Part shown: positions 27,301 to 32,890 of the stretch, one piece after another | Layout of the letters: every line of letters starts with the position of its first letter | How positions within the stretch are numbered: position 1 is the stretch's first letter | Assembly (NCBI GenBank): GCA_050945515.1 | Contig: JBMNTB010000008.1 | Coordinates: 1-64,000, forward strand | DNA length: 64,000 bases | Source: UBA1046 sp050945515 | GTDB lineage: Bacteria; Bacillota; Clostridia; Saccharofermentanales; DTU023 | Reading direction: 5' to 3' | Notes under the pieces: model-generated | Databases searched by the model: none | The model's input: only the letters and a program-made list of their open reading frames with translations | What the model was told of the DNA's origin: nothing | Made by a program: the position numbers and the translations under genes

Positions 27301-28880
27301 CAGGCACAGTTTGCCTGCATGATGCCCACCATAGCCGCAAACAGGCGGCGGTCGCGGGGCAACAAGACGGCAATCACTTCACCTTCCTCCGGGAGGGCGG
27401 CGGCGACCCGCTCCCCCTCGTGACTTAGAGTCTCATAGGTAATCCGCATGCCGCCACTGATGAGGGCGACGCGCCGGGGATTGCATGCGGCCTGCTTTGT
27501 AAACATGTCATAGGGACTGTCATTGCCACGCAGCGCTCGGGTGCGGTTGAAAGTGTATAGCACCCGCTCCCGCTCCTGCACGCTAAGGATAGGCAGCGCG
27601 CGAATGGGGGTGTCTGGATTATTGAGCGCCACCGTCAGGATCTGACACAGATGTTGGTGCAGCTCATCTATCTCCCGCCCGGAGAAAAATTGCGCCAGAT
27701 AATCGTAATCAACAGAAAAGGCCCGGTTTCCCTCCAAATTGGTCAGGTGGATGCAAAGCTGCTCGACCTGATACCCACTGTAATGCCAACGTCCAGAAAT
27801 ACTGACCGAGGCATCCTGGCTCTCCAGGACCTGACTGCCCTGATAGGAGAGCATCAGATGAAACAAGGGCTCTCCCGATTCCGCCAAGGCCTCGATGTGG
27901 GAAAAAGGAAATCTCTGATGGCGCAGCAGATTGATCCACTTCCCCATCAAATGATCGCTAAAGGAGTTGAAGCTCCATTCGTCGGACATCTTATAAACAA
28001 ACGGCAAGGTGCTGACAAACATCCCTGTCGTCTGCTTAAATGAATAATTAGTACGATTAAAAATCGGCACGCCGATGGTCAGGTGATCCTCCCCGCCCGT
28101 GCGTCTGAGGTAAGTGGCCAGTGCCATGTAAAATACGGCAAAGGGCGCGACGCGGTGCTCCATGCAAAATGAGGTAATCGCATGGTTGAGCTGCTGTGAG
28201 AGCTTATAACTGCGGCGCAGACCCACCCGGCTGATCCCCGCACCCCGGACAGACTTGAGCGATGCAGGCACTCCCGAGGTCTTGAGGATCTCATGCCAAT
28301 AACGCTCATCCTCCTTGTAGGCGTCAGAGGAGAGATAGCTGCGTTCGGCTTCCACATAATCGCTATAGTCTGGCTGCGGGGTTGCATCGGGCTCCTTGCC
28401 AGACAGGAGGTCCAGATAGGTCTGGCCAATCCGATTACAGAGCATAATCTGCGACCAGCCGTCGGAGATCAGATGGTGAGTCTCCACCAACAGACCTGCG
28501 GAGTTCTCCCCGATTAGAAAGATCACAAACCGGTAGAGTGGCGCGTCGATCAGCGGCATAGGGATCTGTGTAAAACGCTCCGACCAGTTGGAGATGCTCT
28601 CCTCATCGGTCATGAAGAAGTCCAGGACGTCAATGGCCGCCTCGGTCTCCTTCGCGTAATATTGTACCGGCACACCATCACGGAGCTGCAGTCTAGTACG
28701 TAACGAGGCGTCCGATTGCAACACTAAATGCAGCGCTTTTTTCAATAGCAAAATATTAACACGGCCTTTGATCCGTATTGTCGCGCTGATGTTATTGATC
28801 GACGTCCCGGGAACCGCCTGTTCCAACGCCCATATATTTAATTGATTCAAAGATAGAGGAAATACGTCCCCTTTTTTCAT
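21399..28880 (-). CDS. Nonribosomal peptide synthetase, C-A-T-C-A-T-R (N-acyl dipeptide aldehyde type)
   Basis: About 2490 residues. Domains (approximate): C1 1-440 with HHLISDG; A1 450-950 with YTSGSTGQPKG, NQYGPAETT, YKTGDLA and SANGK; T1 ~975 (GGNSLNAME); C2 1035-1470 with HHIIADG; A2 1475-1960 with FTSGSTGKPKG, NMYGPTETA, YRSGDIG and NASGK; T2 ~2065 (GGTSLSALS); reductase 2145-2490 with TGATGFLG, YHISTISVSG and NFYTRSKFLAE. An N-terminal C domain with an ACP and acyl ligase in the operon fits acylation of the first residue; the reductase fits NAD(P)H release as an aldehyde. Hand-read pocket codes: A1 DALSVGQVAK, A2 DITQIAMVYK; neither is assigned. Start uncertain: ATG 28880, or GTG 28907; neither has a strong ribosome site. 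Confidence 0.93.
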   Translation of the reverse strand: MKKGDVFPLSLNQLNIWALEQAVPGTSINNISATIRIKGRVNILLLKKALHLVLQSDASLRTRLQLRDGVPVQYYAKETEAAIDVLDFFMTDEESISNWSERFTQIPMPLIDAPLYRFVIFLIGENSAGLLVETHHLISDGWSQIMLCNRIGQTYLDLLSGKEPDATPQPDYSDYVEAERSYLSSDAYKEDERYWHEILKTSGVPASLKSVRGAGISRVGLRRSYKLSQQLNHAITSFCMEHRVAPFAVFYMALATYLRRTGGEDHLTIGVPIFNRTNYSFKQTTGMFVSTLPFVYKMSDEWSFNSFSDHLMGKWINLLRHQRFPFSHIEALAESGEPLFHLMLSYQGSQVLESQDASVSISGRWHYSGYQVEQLCIHLTNLEGNRAFSVDYDYLAQFFSGREIDELHQHLCQILTVALNNPDTPIRALPILSVQERERVLYTFNRTRALRGNDSPYDMFTKQAACNPRRVALISGGMRITYETLSHEGERVAAALPEEGEVIAVLLPRDRRLFAAMVGIMQANCAWLLLPLDLPTQRILNILQQSGAARLLSIPELTQPLGALDIPFLDYDSLPYDSAPVRRGHPDDLAYVVYTSGSTGQPKGVEIRQKSLLNLAMTMRPIYSKGGAVLSLCNVGFDAFLLESVVALLCGRTVLLTDEPQQENPTALARLIWEYGVGFLSTTPSRLSALMQNAEFTKALRRLESIVCGGEVLTGELLQRLKGYTDARIYNQYGPAETTVAVSCARVDCAERITIGRPMENCHLYVLDNELQPLPVHVYGELYVGGICVGRGYRNAPELTEASFLPSPFEMGETLYKTGDLACWTEDGELLLAGRCDRQVKLRGMRVDPQEIAVCLRGHPEVTDAVVRVWERDDSHMLVGYYVADHHIPEVELLTYAAAHLPRYMIPTNILQVESIPLSANGKVEEHLLPLPSQEEGQRPVENERQARLLTVFQTVLKKPNLRVDSDYFLCGGNSLNAMETLGLIEERFGVRLLVSDLYACRTVQRLEEFLSLGQAETTTETISAAPARSTYPLSAMQKSIYVQSHMDSSGFAYHMPGAFLMSERPDAARLTHAFRAMIRDDVMFRTAFVPQEGEVVACVAEEAEFELPVLTASDSGEAFAQFLQPFDLSRAPLIRAALWQDEEERWYLLVDLHHIIADGVSTPLLLDRLSTYYRGEIPSAHLSYLDYAWYRDEHTPPEEEENKDFWRRELEGYSGTLELPLDRPRPSVFDFCGDSERLTLSEDVSRAIDRYCEMRELTAYMFLAGTFGLLLAKLSGQEDVVIGTPISYRTRPELRNICGPLMGTMPLRLRPAGDLHTYFEQVKAGTLGMIDHADYPLEQILSLHNFPRTTAQNPLYQVLFQVRPLDTAGFRLDDIDLQYLPISTKTAKMDLSVEAVKQDECYQFFIEYASSLFERETIAFFGRCFAYLLRQLVSDRPPATVQELRFLAPADQRRFFDQPNRRVVPYLDLPVHCTIEEEAQDHPQAAAVIWHDQVVTYGELEEQACLLAGLLVRHGVCPGDRVGLACRRSPTLLAALLGILKAGAVYVPFLSDYPPARIAYMLETADVRVILCDDQTAAELPEEACVRPVVRTSEPADPIAQTHIPPGTAPMYILFTSGSTGKPKGVQIPHRALANLLESMRVWMKGEEGPVLCITNVTFDIFITETLLALAQGFAVVLADEEEMLLPWRLAELIRAHQPRIAQFTPSRLQMCLSNNAFAQSIALLSFTIVAGEMVTASLVAKFKASCAGRLINMYGPTETAVYVTAEELSAGEPVTIGTPLDNCRIYVLDQELRPVLPTVRGELYVAGRCLADGYVARPDLTQAVFLPDPFFPGEKMYRSGDIGRLRSDGRIECFGRTDGQIKINGNRVELVEITEALLNAGAEQAVAVPVSNPDGSTTLYAVVTPETLQSPSLKQELERSLPSYMIPSRILVLRQLPYNASGKLDMLAIRDMFLEPDNAAPPSTPILDQSRSSVTSVAETVSEEEDKSALEHSSIPVLEAEPNCETGHVSPQPSVPLPTATSGTKPGVAQVMNAEELLAIWRTILKNQNLSAEVSFFEQGGTSLSALSVLSEYFNRGISMTLADFYRVPTAQKQALMLSAYASSSPLAADPAQMPSAPPMEVLNVTAQVPQMANQIQPALTTVLLTGATGFLGAHLLRSLLEHGAEKVICLLRGGRPDRLWETLSWYFGNGWTKRKGTRIEILEGDITQPNLGLPAVQYTALQAQVNAVFHAAADVRHYAADDALLATNLEGTKQVTDFTRRANAALYHISTISVSGSHLQAMPQRTCIFTENDLDIGQNWADNFYTRSKFLAEQEVCRAIEQGLCARIFRIGRLVGRASDGVFQRNQASNAFYRAVRGISVLGALPDVMAMMPLELTPVDICAEAIVVLRHTPHTVSHIIEPNPAPMGETLAKVITGLQILSESEFATLLSKRVADGTSPEVDAVVELWNQFQSDVASITVSTTLTQSSMAAAGFHWPDTDVRRVLDAFI

Positions 28881-28927
28881 TCCAACATCGGTCACAGGCC
28901 CTACCACCTTAAGAGAATTGCCGTGCG

Positions 28928-28945
28928 CCAGTATACTTGTACTGG
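28928..28945. promoter_or_regulatory. 18-bp dyad upstream of the NRPS gene
   Basis: CCAGTATACTTGTACTGG: arms CCAGTA / TACTGG around a 6-bp centre, 48-65 bp before the NRPS start. It has the form of a repressor or activator site. The operon encodes no DNA-binding protein, so any partner is elsewhere. Confidence 0.4.
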
Positions 28946-28981
28946 TATGACGTTAGATATGGTTGCTAATATAGTAAACCT

Positions 28982-29045
28982 CATGACAAAAAGATAGCAA
29001 ACTTCGTGACAAAAAGATAGCAAAACTCATGATAAAAAGCAAGAT
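28982..29045. repeat. Tandem 23-bp direct repeats upstream of the NRPS operon
   Basis: Two near-identical 23-bp units, 28982-29004 and 29005-29027 (core TGACAAAAAGATAGCAAA), followed by a partial third unit 29028-29045. They sit 100-165 bp upstream of the NRPS start in otherwise unremarkable AT-rich DNA. The 23-bp period is about two helical turns, suitable for cooperative binding of one protein on one face. No confident -35/-10 pair was found next to them. Confidence 0.6.
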
Positions 29046-29177
29046 GATTGTGATAAACGACAGCATAAAAGCGACGTTTTGACACGAATGTGCCCGTGTG
29101 TACAAATATGAATGGGTAATAGAATTGAATGAAATCGACATTCAAAGAATTTTAAATACCCCCCAAGCCTTCGGCTT

Positions 29178-29283
29178 CCATAGAAAATAGTGGTTCGTCC
29201 GTTGCAATATCTACATAAATCCCCTTTTCATAAAAATTGTCGTACTCACTTGCTGAAAGGCCTTTCGGTTCCTGCCTCCCGAG
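29178..29283 (-). pseudogene. Decayed msrB fragment (methionine-R-sulfoxide reductase)
   Basis: On the minus strand one frame reads REAGTERPFSK and, after a frameshift near 29258, the next reads YDNFYEKGIYVDIATDEPLFS. Together they match the beginning of the MsrB domain (…ATERPF-NEYWDN-EGIYVDI-GEPLFSS…). The catalytic half (GCGWPSF and the rest) is missing: after PLFS the frame runs into unrelated sequence and a stop at 29152. The fragment has no start. It lies between the ZIP gene and the NRPS promoter region, beside perR and peroxiredoxin, a natural place for an msr gene, so the gene was probably cut by a rearrangement or by arrival of the NRPS block. Confidence 0.6.
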
Positions 29284-29297
29284 TTATATGACACTGC

Positions 29298-30128
29298 TCA
29301 GCCGAGTGCTACATCAAGAATCATCATAACGGTAAAGCCGAGCATGACGCCGACCGTCGCTACATCAGCCTTTACTTCCAGTTCCTCCGTCTCTTGGCGC
29401 TGTGCCTCCGGAATCAATTCTTCAACAACAACATAAATCATGGCACCGGCCGCAAAAGCAAGAGCAAAAGGCAAGATCTGCTGGAAGGCCTGAACTGCCA
29501 AGACTCCTATTATGGCCGATATCGGCTCGACAATACCTGACATCTGCCCGTAGAAAAAAGCTTTGCTCCGCCGCATGCCTTCACGTCTGAGTGGAATCGA
29601 CACAGCAGCACCTTCAGGAAAATTTTGCAGGCCAATACCGAGAGCGAGCGCTAAAGCACCGGTGAGATCTGCTCCCTCTACGCCTGCAGCGGCCGCGCCG
29701 AAGGCGACACCGACAGCTAGTCCCTCCGGAATATTATGAATCGTAATAGCCAGTACAAGAAGAATACTTCTCCTCAATTTCGTTTTCGGACCGTGTATTT
29801 CACCGCTTTTGCCTAGTCCAGAGTGCATATGCGGTAACAGATGATCAACAAGCATAAGAAAGCCGCCCCCGGCCAAAAAACCGAGCGCAGCAACTAAATA
29901 TGGAATCTGCCCGATCTGCTCCGCCATAACAATCGCCGGCTGCAAAAGCGACCAGAAACTGGCGGCGATCATCACGCCGGAAGCAAAACCAAGCATAGCG
30001 TTCAAGACAATTTTATTAATGCGACGGAAGAAAAAAACCAAGGCCGCACCAAGTGCTGTCATACCCCAGGTAAAAAGTGTCCCGAGTAGCGCCTGCAGTA
30101 CAGGATCAAGTTCTTTTAAAAAAGTCAT
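29298..30128 (-). CDS. ZIP-family divalent metal transporter
   Basis: 276-residue membrane protein with about eight transmembrane segments that imports zinc or a similar divalent metal. Seen: the metal-binding TM4 and TM5 motifs HNIPEGLAVG and GLQNFPEGAA, and a His-containing loop (DHLLPHMHSG). Length and motifs fit the GufA/ZupT branch. Start ATG at 30128 with AAGGA ~11 nt upstream. A long dyad lies in the 190-bp gap before it. Adjacent to perR and peroxiredoxin, so metal and peroxide homeostasis may be linked. Confidence 0.92.
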   Translation of the reverse strand: MTFLKELDPVLQALLGTLFTWGMTALGAALVFFFRRINKIVLNAMLGFASGVMIAASFWSLLQPAIVMAEQIGQIPYLVAALGFLAGGGFLMLVDHLLPHMHSGLGKSGEIHGPKTKLRRSILLVLAITIHNIPEGLAVGVAFGAAAAGVEGADLTGALALALGIGLQNFPEGAAVSIPLRREGMRRSKAFFYGQMSGIVEPISAIIGVLAVQAFQQILPFALAFAAGAMIYVVVEELIPEAQRQETEELEVKADVATVGVMLGFTVMMILDVALG

Positions 30129-30156
30129 GGATGCTCATCCTTCTTATTGTCAATTC

Positions 30157-30269
30157 ATTAGATACAGTTTTGCCCGGCCCGGAGAAGTCAATCAGCAAAA
30201 TTACTATTTCCCGTCTGCGATTTAAATCACAGAGATAATCCGGGATTCTTCTCCGGCCAGGCATCTAAT
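30157..30269. other. Long imperfect dyad (structured RNA or small mobile element?)
   Basis: Nested complementary arms: 30157-30163 with 30263-30269 (7 bp, ATTAGAT/ATCTAAT); 30172-30187 with 30248-30262 (15 bp with one bulged base); 30209-30213 with 30241-30245 (TCCCG/CGGGA); 30214-30217 with 30230-30233 (TCTG/CAGA); and a self-complementary centre 30219-30228. It lies in the presumed 5' leader of the ZIP gene (minus strand), 29 bp from its ATG. No U-tract follows on the minus strand, so it is not an ordinary terminator. I recognise no known riboswitch class. Confidence 0.5.
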
Positions 30270-30317
30270 ACTGTTAATTTTTTCGAAGTGTTCCTGCGTT
30301 AGCCTACCCGACAGTCA

Positions 30318-31010
30318 TCACTCATCTGCGTCTTGGCGGAACGTCAGGAACCAGTCCATCATCTTATAACCCTTTTCCTTTACTTCTTCATTCCTATCAC
30401 GTATGGCACCACAGGTTCCGGGCGGAGGAACAATCACATCTTTACCGGGCTCCCAGTCGGCCGGAAGAGCGACACCTTCCTTATCCGCCTTTTGCAGACC
30501 AATCACAATGCGCTTAATTTCCGCAAAGTTTCTGCCGAGGCTTGCCGGGTAATAGAGGATCGTGCGGATCGTACCCTTGGGATCAATGAAGAAGACGGCA
30601 CGCACAGCACTCGTATCAGACTCCCCCTGAAGCATCCCATATTTTTTTGCTACGTCCATCTTAATGTCAGCAATGACCGGGAACTCAACATTGGGGTTTT
30701 CAATTCCGTTCCAGCTGTAACCGCGGATTGCGTTCAACCAGCCGAGGTGCGCATGGATAGAATCGATCGAAAGACCGACCAGCTCTGTATTAATGGCGCG
30801 AAACTCATCATGCATTTTGGCGAATGTCATAAATTCCGTAGTACAGACAGGTGTAAAGTCCGCCGGGTGTGAAAAGAGAATCACCCACTTACCTTTATAA
30901 TCCTTAGGGAAATTTATCTCGCCTTGCGTTGTCACTGCCTTAAATTCAGGCGCCTTACTGCCGATTACCGGCATAGAAAATGTTTCTTGCTTAGTTACTT
31001 GTTCGCTCAT
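30318..31010 (-). CDS. Peroxiredoxin (Prx6/AhpC-like)
   Basis: 230-residue thiol peroxidase reducing hydrogen peroxide and organic peroxides. Peroxidatic cysteine in HPADFTPVCTTEF near residue 50; a further Cys (PPGTCGA) near the C-terminus resembles the archaeal/clostridial long Prx6 type. The start is the ATG at 31010 (MSEQVTK), preceded by GGAGG at 5 nt; the in-frame ATG at 31025 would include that ribosome site. It is 30 bp downstream of the perR-like gene in the same direction, so both are probably one transcript and derepressed by peroxide. Confidence 0.93.
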   Translation of the reverse strand: MSEQVTKQETFSMPVIGSKAPEFKAVTTQGEINFPKDYKGKWVILFSHPADFTPVCTTEFMTFAKMHDEFRAINTELVGLSIDSIHAHLGWLNAIRGYSWNGIENPNVEFPVIADIKMDVAKKYGMLQGESDTSAVRAVFFIDPKGTIRTILYYPASLGRNFAEIKRIVIGLQKADKEGVALPADWEPGKDVIVPPPGTCGAIRDRNEEVKEKGYKMMDWFLTFRQDADE

Positions 31011-31040
31011 ATTATCCTCCATCAAAGATTAATTATTTAT

Positions 31041-31454
31041 CTATTCTCTGCATTCCTTACAGAGTCCTGTAAAGACGAGTTCCTGTGACTCAACAAGATG
31101 ACCGTCTAGTTCACGCTTGACCTCAGTATTCTGTTGCGGAATATCATATATTTTCTTGCATTTCCGACAGAAAAAGTGGCCGTGCGTTTCGGATACGGAA
31201 TCAAAATGTGTTTCTGCACCGGCTGTATGCAGTGAACGAATCACACCCTTCTCTACTAAAAGATTCAGTGTGTTATACACCGTTGCCCTTGAGATCGCCG
31301 GCACATTAGACCCAAGCTGTTTGAATAAAGCATCCGCAGAAGGATGTTCATCTGACTCAAGAAGAGAGGCAAGAACCATAATACGCTGATAACTTGTGTA
31401 TACGTCTGCATTTTTGAGCAATTCCAATGCTTCGAGCTGCGCCGCCTTATTCAT
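31041..31454 (-). CDS. perR: Fur-family repressor, PerR type
   Basis: 137-residue metalloregulator. N-terminal winged helix with ISRATVYNTLNLLVEKG, metal-binding HGHFFC and two CXXC zinc pairs (CRKC and CKEC). In PerR proteins, oxidation of Fe-bound histidines releases DNA. Genetic linkage to peroxiredoxin supports PerR over Fur or Zur. AAGGAGG lies 7 nt before the ATG. A 24-bp perfect palindrome overlaps the predicted promoter just upstream, so autorepression is likely. Confidence 0.85.
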   Translation of the reverse strand: MNKAAQLEALELLKNADVYTSYQRIMVLASLLESDEHPSADALFKQLGSNVPAISRATVYNTLNLLVEKGVIRSLHTAGAETHFDSVSETHGHFFCRKCKKIYDIPQQNTEVKRELDGHLVESQELVFTGLCKECRE

Positions 31455-31469
31455 AAAAGCCTCCTTTTA

Positions 31470-31493
31470 ATTAAATCTAAATTTAGATTTAAT
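31470..31493. promoter_or_regulatory. Probable PerR operator (24-bp perfect palindrome)
   Basis: Two exactly complementary 12-bp halves (first half ATTAAATCTAAA) meet at 31481/31482. A second inverted repeat, TTTAGAT-TTA-ATCTAAA (31482-31498), overlaps it, giving staggered sites. They cover the -10 and spacer of the predicted promoter and end 16 bp before the perR start. The AT-rich form fits Fur/PerR boxes but not exactly the B. subtilis PerR box. Confidence 0.65.
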
Positions 31494-31509
31494 CTAAATA
31501 GAGTGTAAA
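31480..31509 (-). promoter_or_regulatory. Candidate perR-peroxiredoxin promoter
   Basis: Minus strand TTTACA (31509-31504), an 18-bp spacer, and TAAATT (31485-31480): 9 of 12 consensus positions. It overlaps the palindromic operator. Confidence 0.45.
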
Positions 31510-31756
31510 TCAAACTTAACAGCTTTTTTGATACTCATGTTACAGGCATAATTGGCCACAAGAGAATTATTTTTTATAGATATGCTCTCAAAAGAAAGCT
31601 AATTATCTATTAATATCGGCCGAACTAAATTGAGATTATTAAAGTAGGAAAACGGTTTTCGCCTGTGTAAATCAAGCACTCACCTTTTCAGTATGTTCTG
31701 ATTTTAAAATTATCTTTCTATTTTAGAAAAATTGATGACTTGAAATTATGTTTTCT
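31510..31756. other. AT-rich spacer with one short palindrome
   Basis: No gene. GAAAAC-G-GTTTTC (31648-31660) is a perfect 6-1-6 palindrome with the CG-type centre of LacI/CcpA operators, but only part of the catabolite-response consensus matches. Nothing else was seen. Confidence 0.35.
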
Positions 31757-32674
31757 TCAGAAGTCCTTTTCGAGGGTGAGTATTTCTTCTAACAGAGCTT
31801 GGTTGATGGGAGTGGCAATGCCATGTTTTTGGCCTAGCTTGACGACGGTGCCGGCAAAAAGATCAACTTCTGTTTTACGTCCTTGCAGAAGGTCCTGGCG
31901 CATAGAGGGCATGCCCTCCGCAGCAAGAGGCTTAATGACATCCAGCCAATGTAAGATATCGTTTTCACTCAGATTGACTCCTTCTGCTTTTGCCAGAGGA
32001 ATGACCTCACGCATAGCAGCAATCATGCGCTCGCGCTCCGGACCTTGGCGCTGAACCAAACCGTAATTGCCTTCACAGACACTGACAACTTGATTGATAC
32101 CGACATTGAGCATAAACTTGCCCCACATCCGGTCGCGCATATCAGTCACAAGGGTATAAGGAATCTTCGCTCGAGTAAGATAATCTGCTACAAGCAACAG
32201 GCGAGATGTAATTTGATCAGAGTTGAGTTCGCCCAAGGTGAAATCGCCCATGTTTCTCCAGTAGAGCCGATTGCCCTCTTTGGTAGCATCCATGCCCTGG
32301 ACCGTACAACCAACAACTTTATCCCCATATACGGCGCCAATATCCTCTTCACTGCTGATGCCGTTGAGAAGCGAGAGGATGATGGTCTGATCTCCGACAT
32401 GTTGTGCCGTATCAGCAATGGCCTGGGGCAGTTGGCCGTACTTGACAGCAAAAATTAAAAGGTCAGCCGGCTCACAGGTCTCATCCGGTCGAAACATATT
32501 AAAGCTTAGCTCTTTGTCATTATTATAAAGCCCTTCTTTGCGATATCTTTCCTGGCGAACCGCATCTGCAATGACGCGAAAACCGCCGGGGGAAACGGCA
32601 GAGGCGAAAGACTCGGAAAAGAGGAGGCCGAGGGCTCCAAGGCCGATCAAACTGACAGTTTTAATTTGCTTCAT
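31757..32674 (-). CDS. panE: 2-dehydropantoate 2-reductase (ketopantoate reductase)
   Basis: 305-residue NADPH-dependent reductase of the ApbA/PanE family. It converts ketopantoate to pantoate for pantothenate/coenzyme A synthesis. Seen: N-terminal nucleotide-binding GLGALG, FAVKYGQ, the middle segment SLLNGISSEEDIG, and the C-terminal helical domain with WGKFMLNVGINQV and SMRQDLLQGRKTEVD. Start ATG at 32674. It stands alone between two hairpins. Some paralogues act on other 2-keto acids, so the exact substrate is inferred. Confidence 0.85.
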   Translation of the reverse strand: MKQIKTVSLIGLGALGLLFSESFASAVSPGGFRVIADAVRQERYRKEGLYNNDKELSFNMFRPDETCEPADLLIFAVKYGQLPQAIADTAQHVGDQTIILSLLNGISSEEDIGAVYGDKVVGCTVQGMDATKEGNRLYWRNMGDFTLGELNSDQITSRLLLVADYLTRAKIPYTLVTDMRDRMWGKFMLNVGINQVVSVCEGNYGLVQRQGPERERMIAAMREVIPLAKAEGVNLSENDILHWLDVIKPLAAEGMPSMRQDLLQGRKTEVDLFAGTVVKLGQKHGIATPINQALLEEILTLEKDF

Positions 32675-32754
32675 GATTTTTCACTTTTTATACTTTCTTT
32701 TGTAAATAGAATAGAGCTGCAAATAATCGCAGCGTTATCGTGTCCATCGAAATG

Positions 32755-32800
32755 AGGGGGGATTCTCCGCAACTAGGTTTAGTTTTGGAGAATCCCCTCT
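32755..32800 (-). terminator. Strong hairpin after the DUF819 gene
   Basis: 14-bp stem, 32755-32768 with 32787-32800 (core GGGGATTCTCC/GGAGAATCCCC), 18-nt loop. It lies 90 bp beyond the DUF819 gene stop on the minus strand. The T-run after the stem is short, so it may act as a weak terminator or RNA stabiliser. Confidence 0.55.
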
Positions 32801-32890
32801 CTTATACAGACAATATTTGTGTTATTTATTCTGCACTTCCTGCGCAGAGGAATAAATAATTTTCAGCGACTTGCAGCTAACTTACCAGGG

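Noticed and set aside
28980..29050. CRISPR array
   Set aside because: The 23-bp units are tandem with no unique spacers and no cas genes are present.
28953..29141. 62-codon minus-strand hydrophobic frame upstream of the NRPS
   Set aside because: It is formed largely by the tandem repeats, has no ribosome site, and occupies the regulatory region.
30129..30317. Known metal riboswitch (yybP-ykoY Mn, NiCo/czcD) upstream of the ZIP gene
   Set aside because: The conserved loop sequences of those classes are not visible; only the dyad is supported.
31648..31660. CcpA cre site
   Set aside because: The palindrome has the CG centre, but the outer TG/CA bases of the cre consensus are absent; position is far from the panE stop and not near a start.
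32716..32733. Small hairpin GCTGC…GCAGC upstream of panE as a regulatory element
   Set aside because: 5-bp stem without U-tract or conserved context; likely chance.
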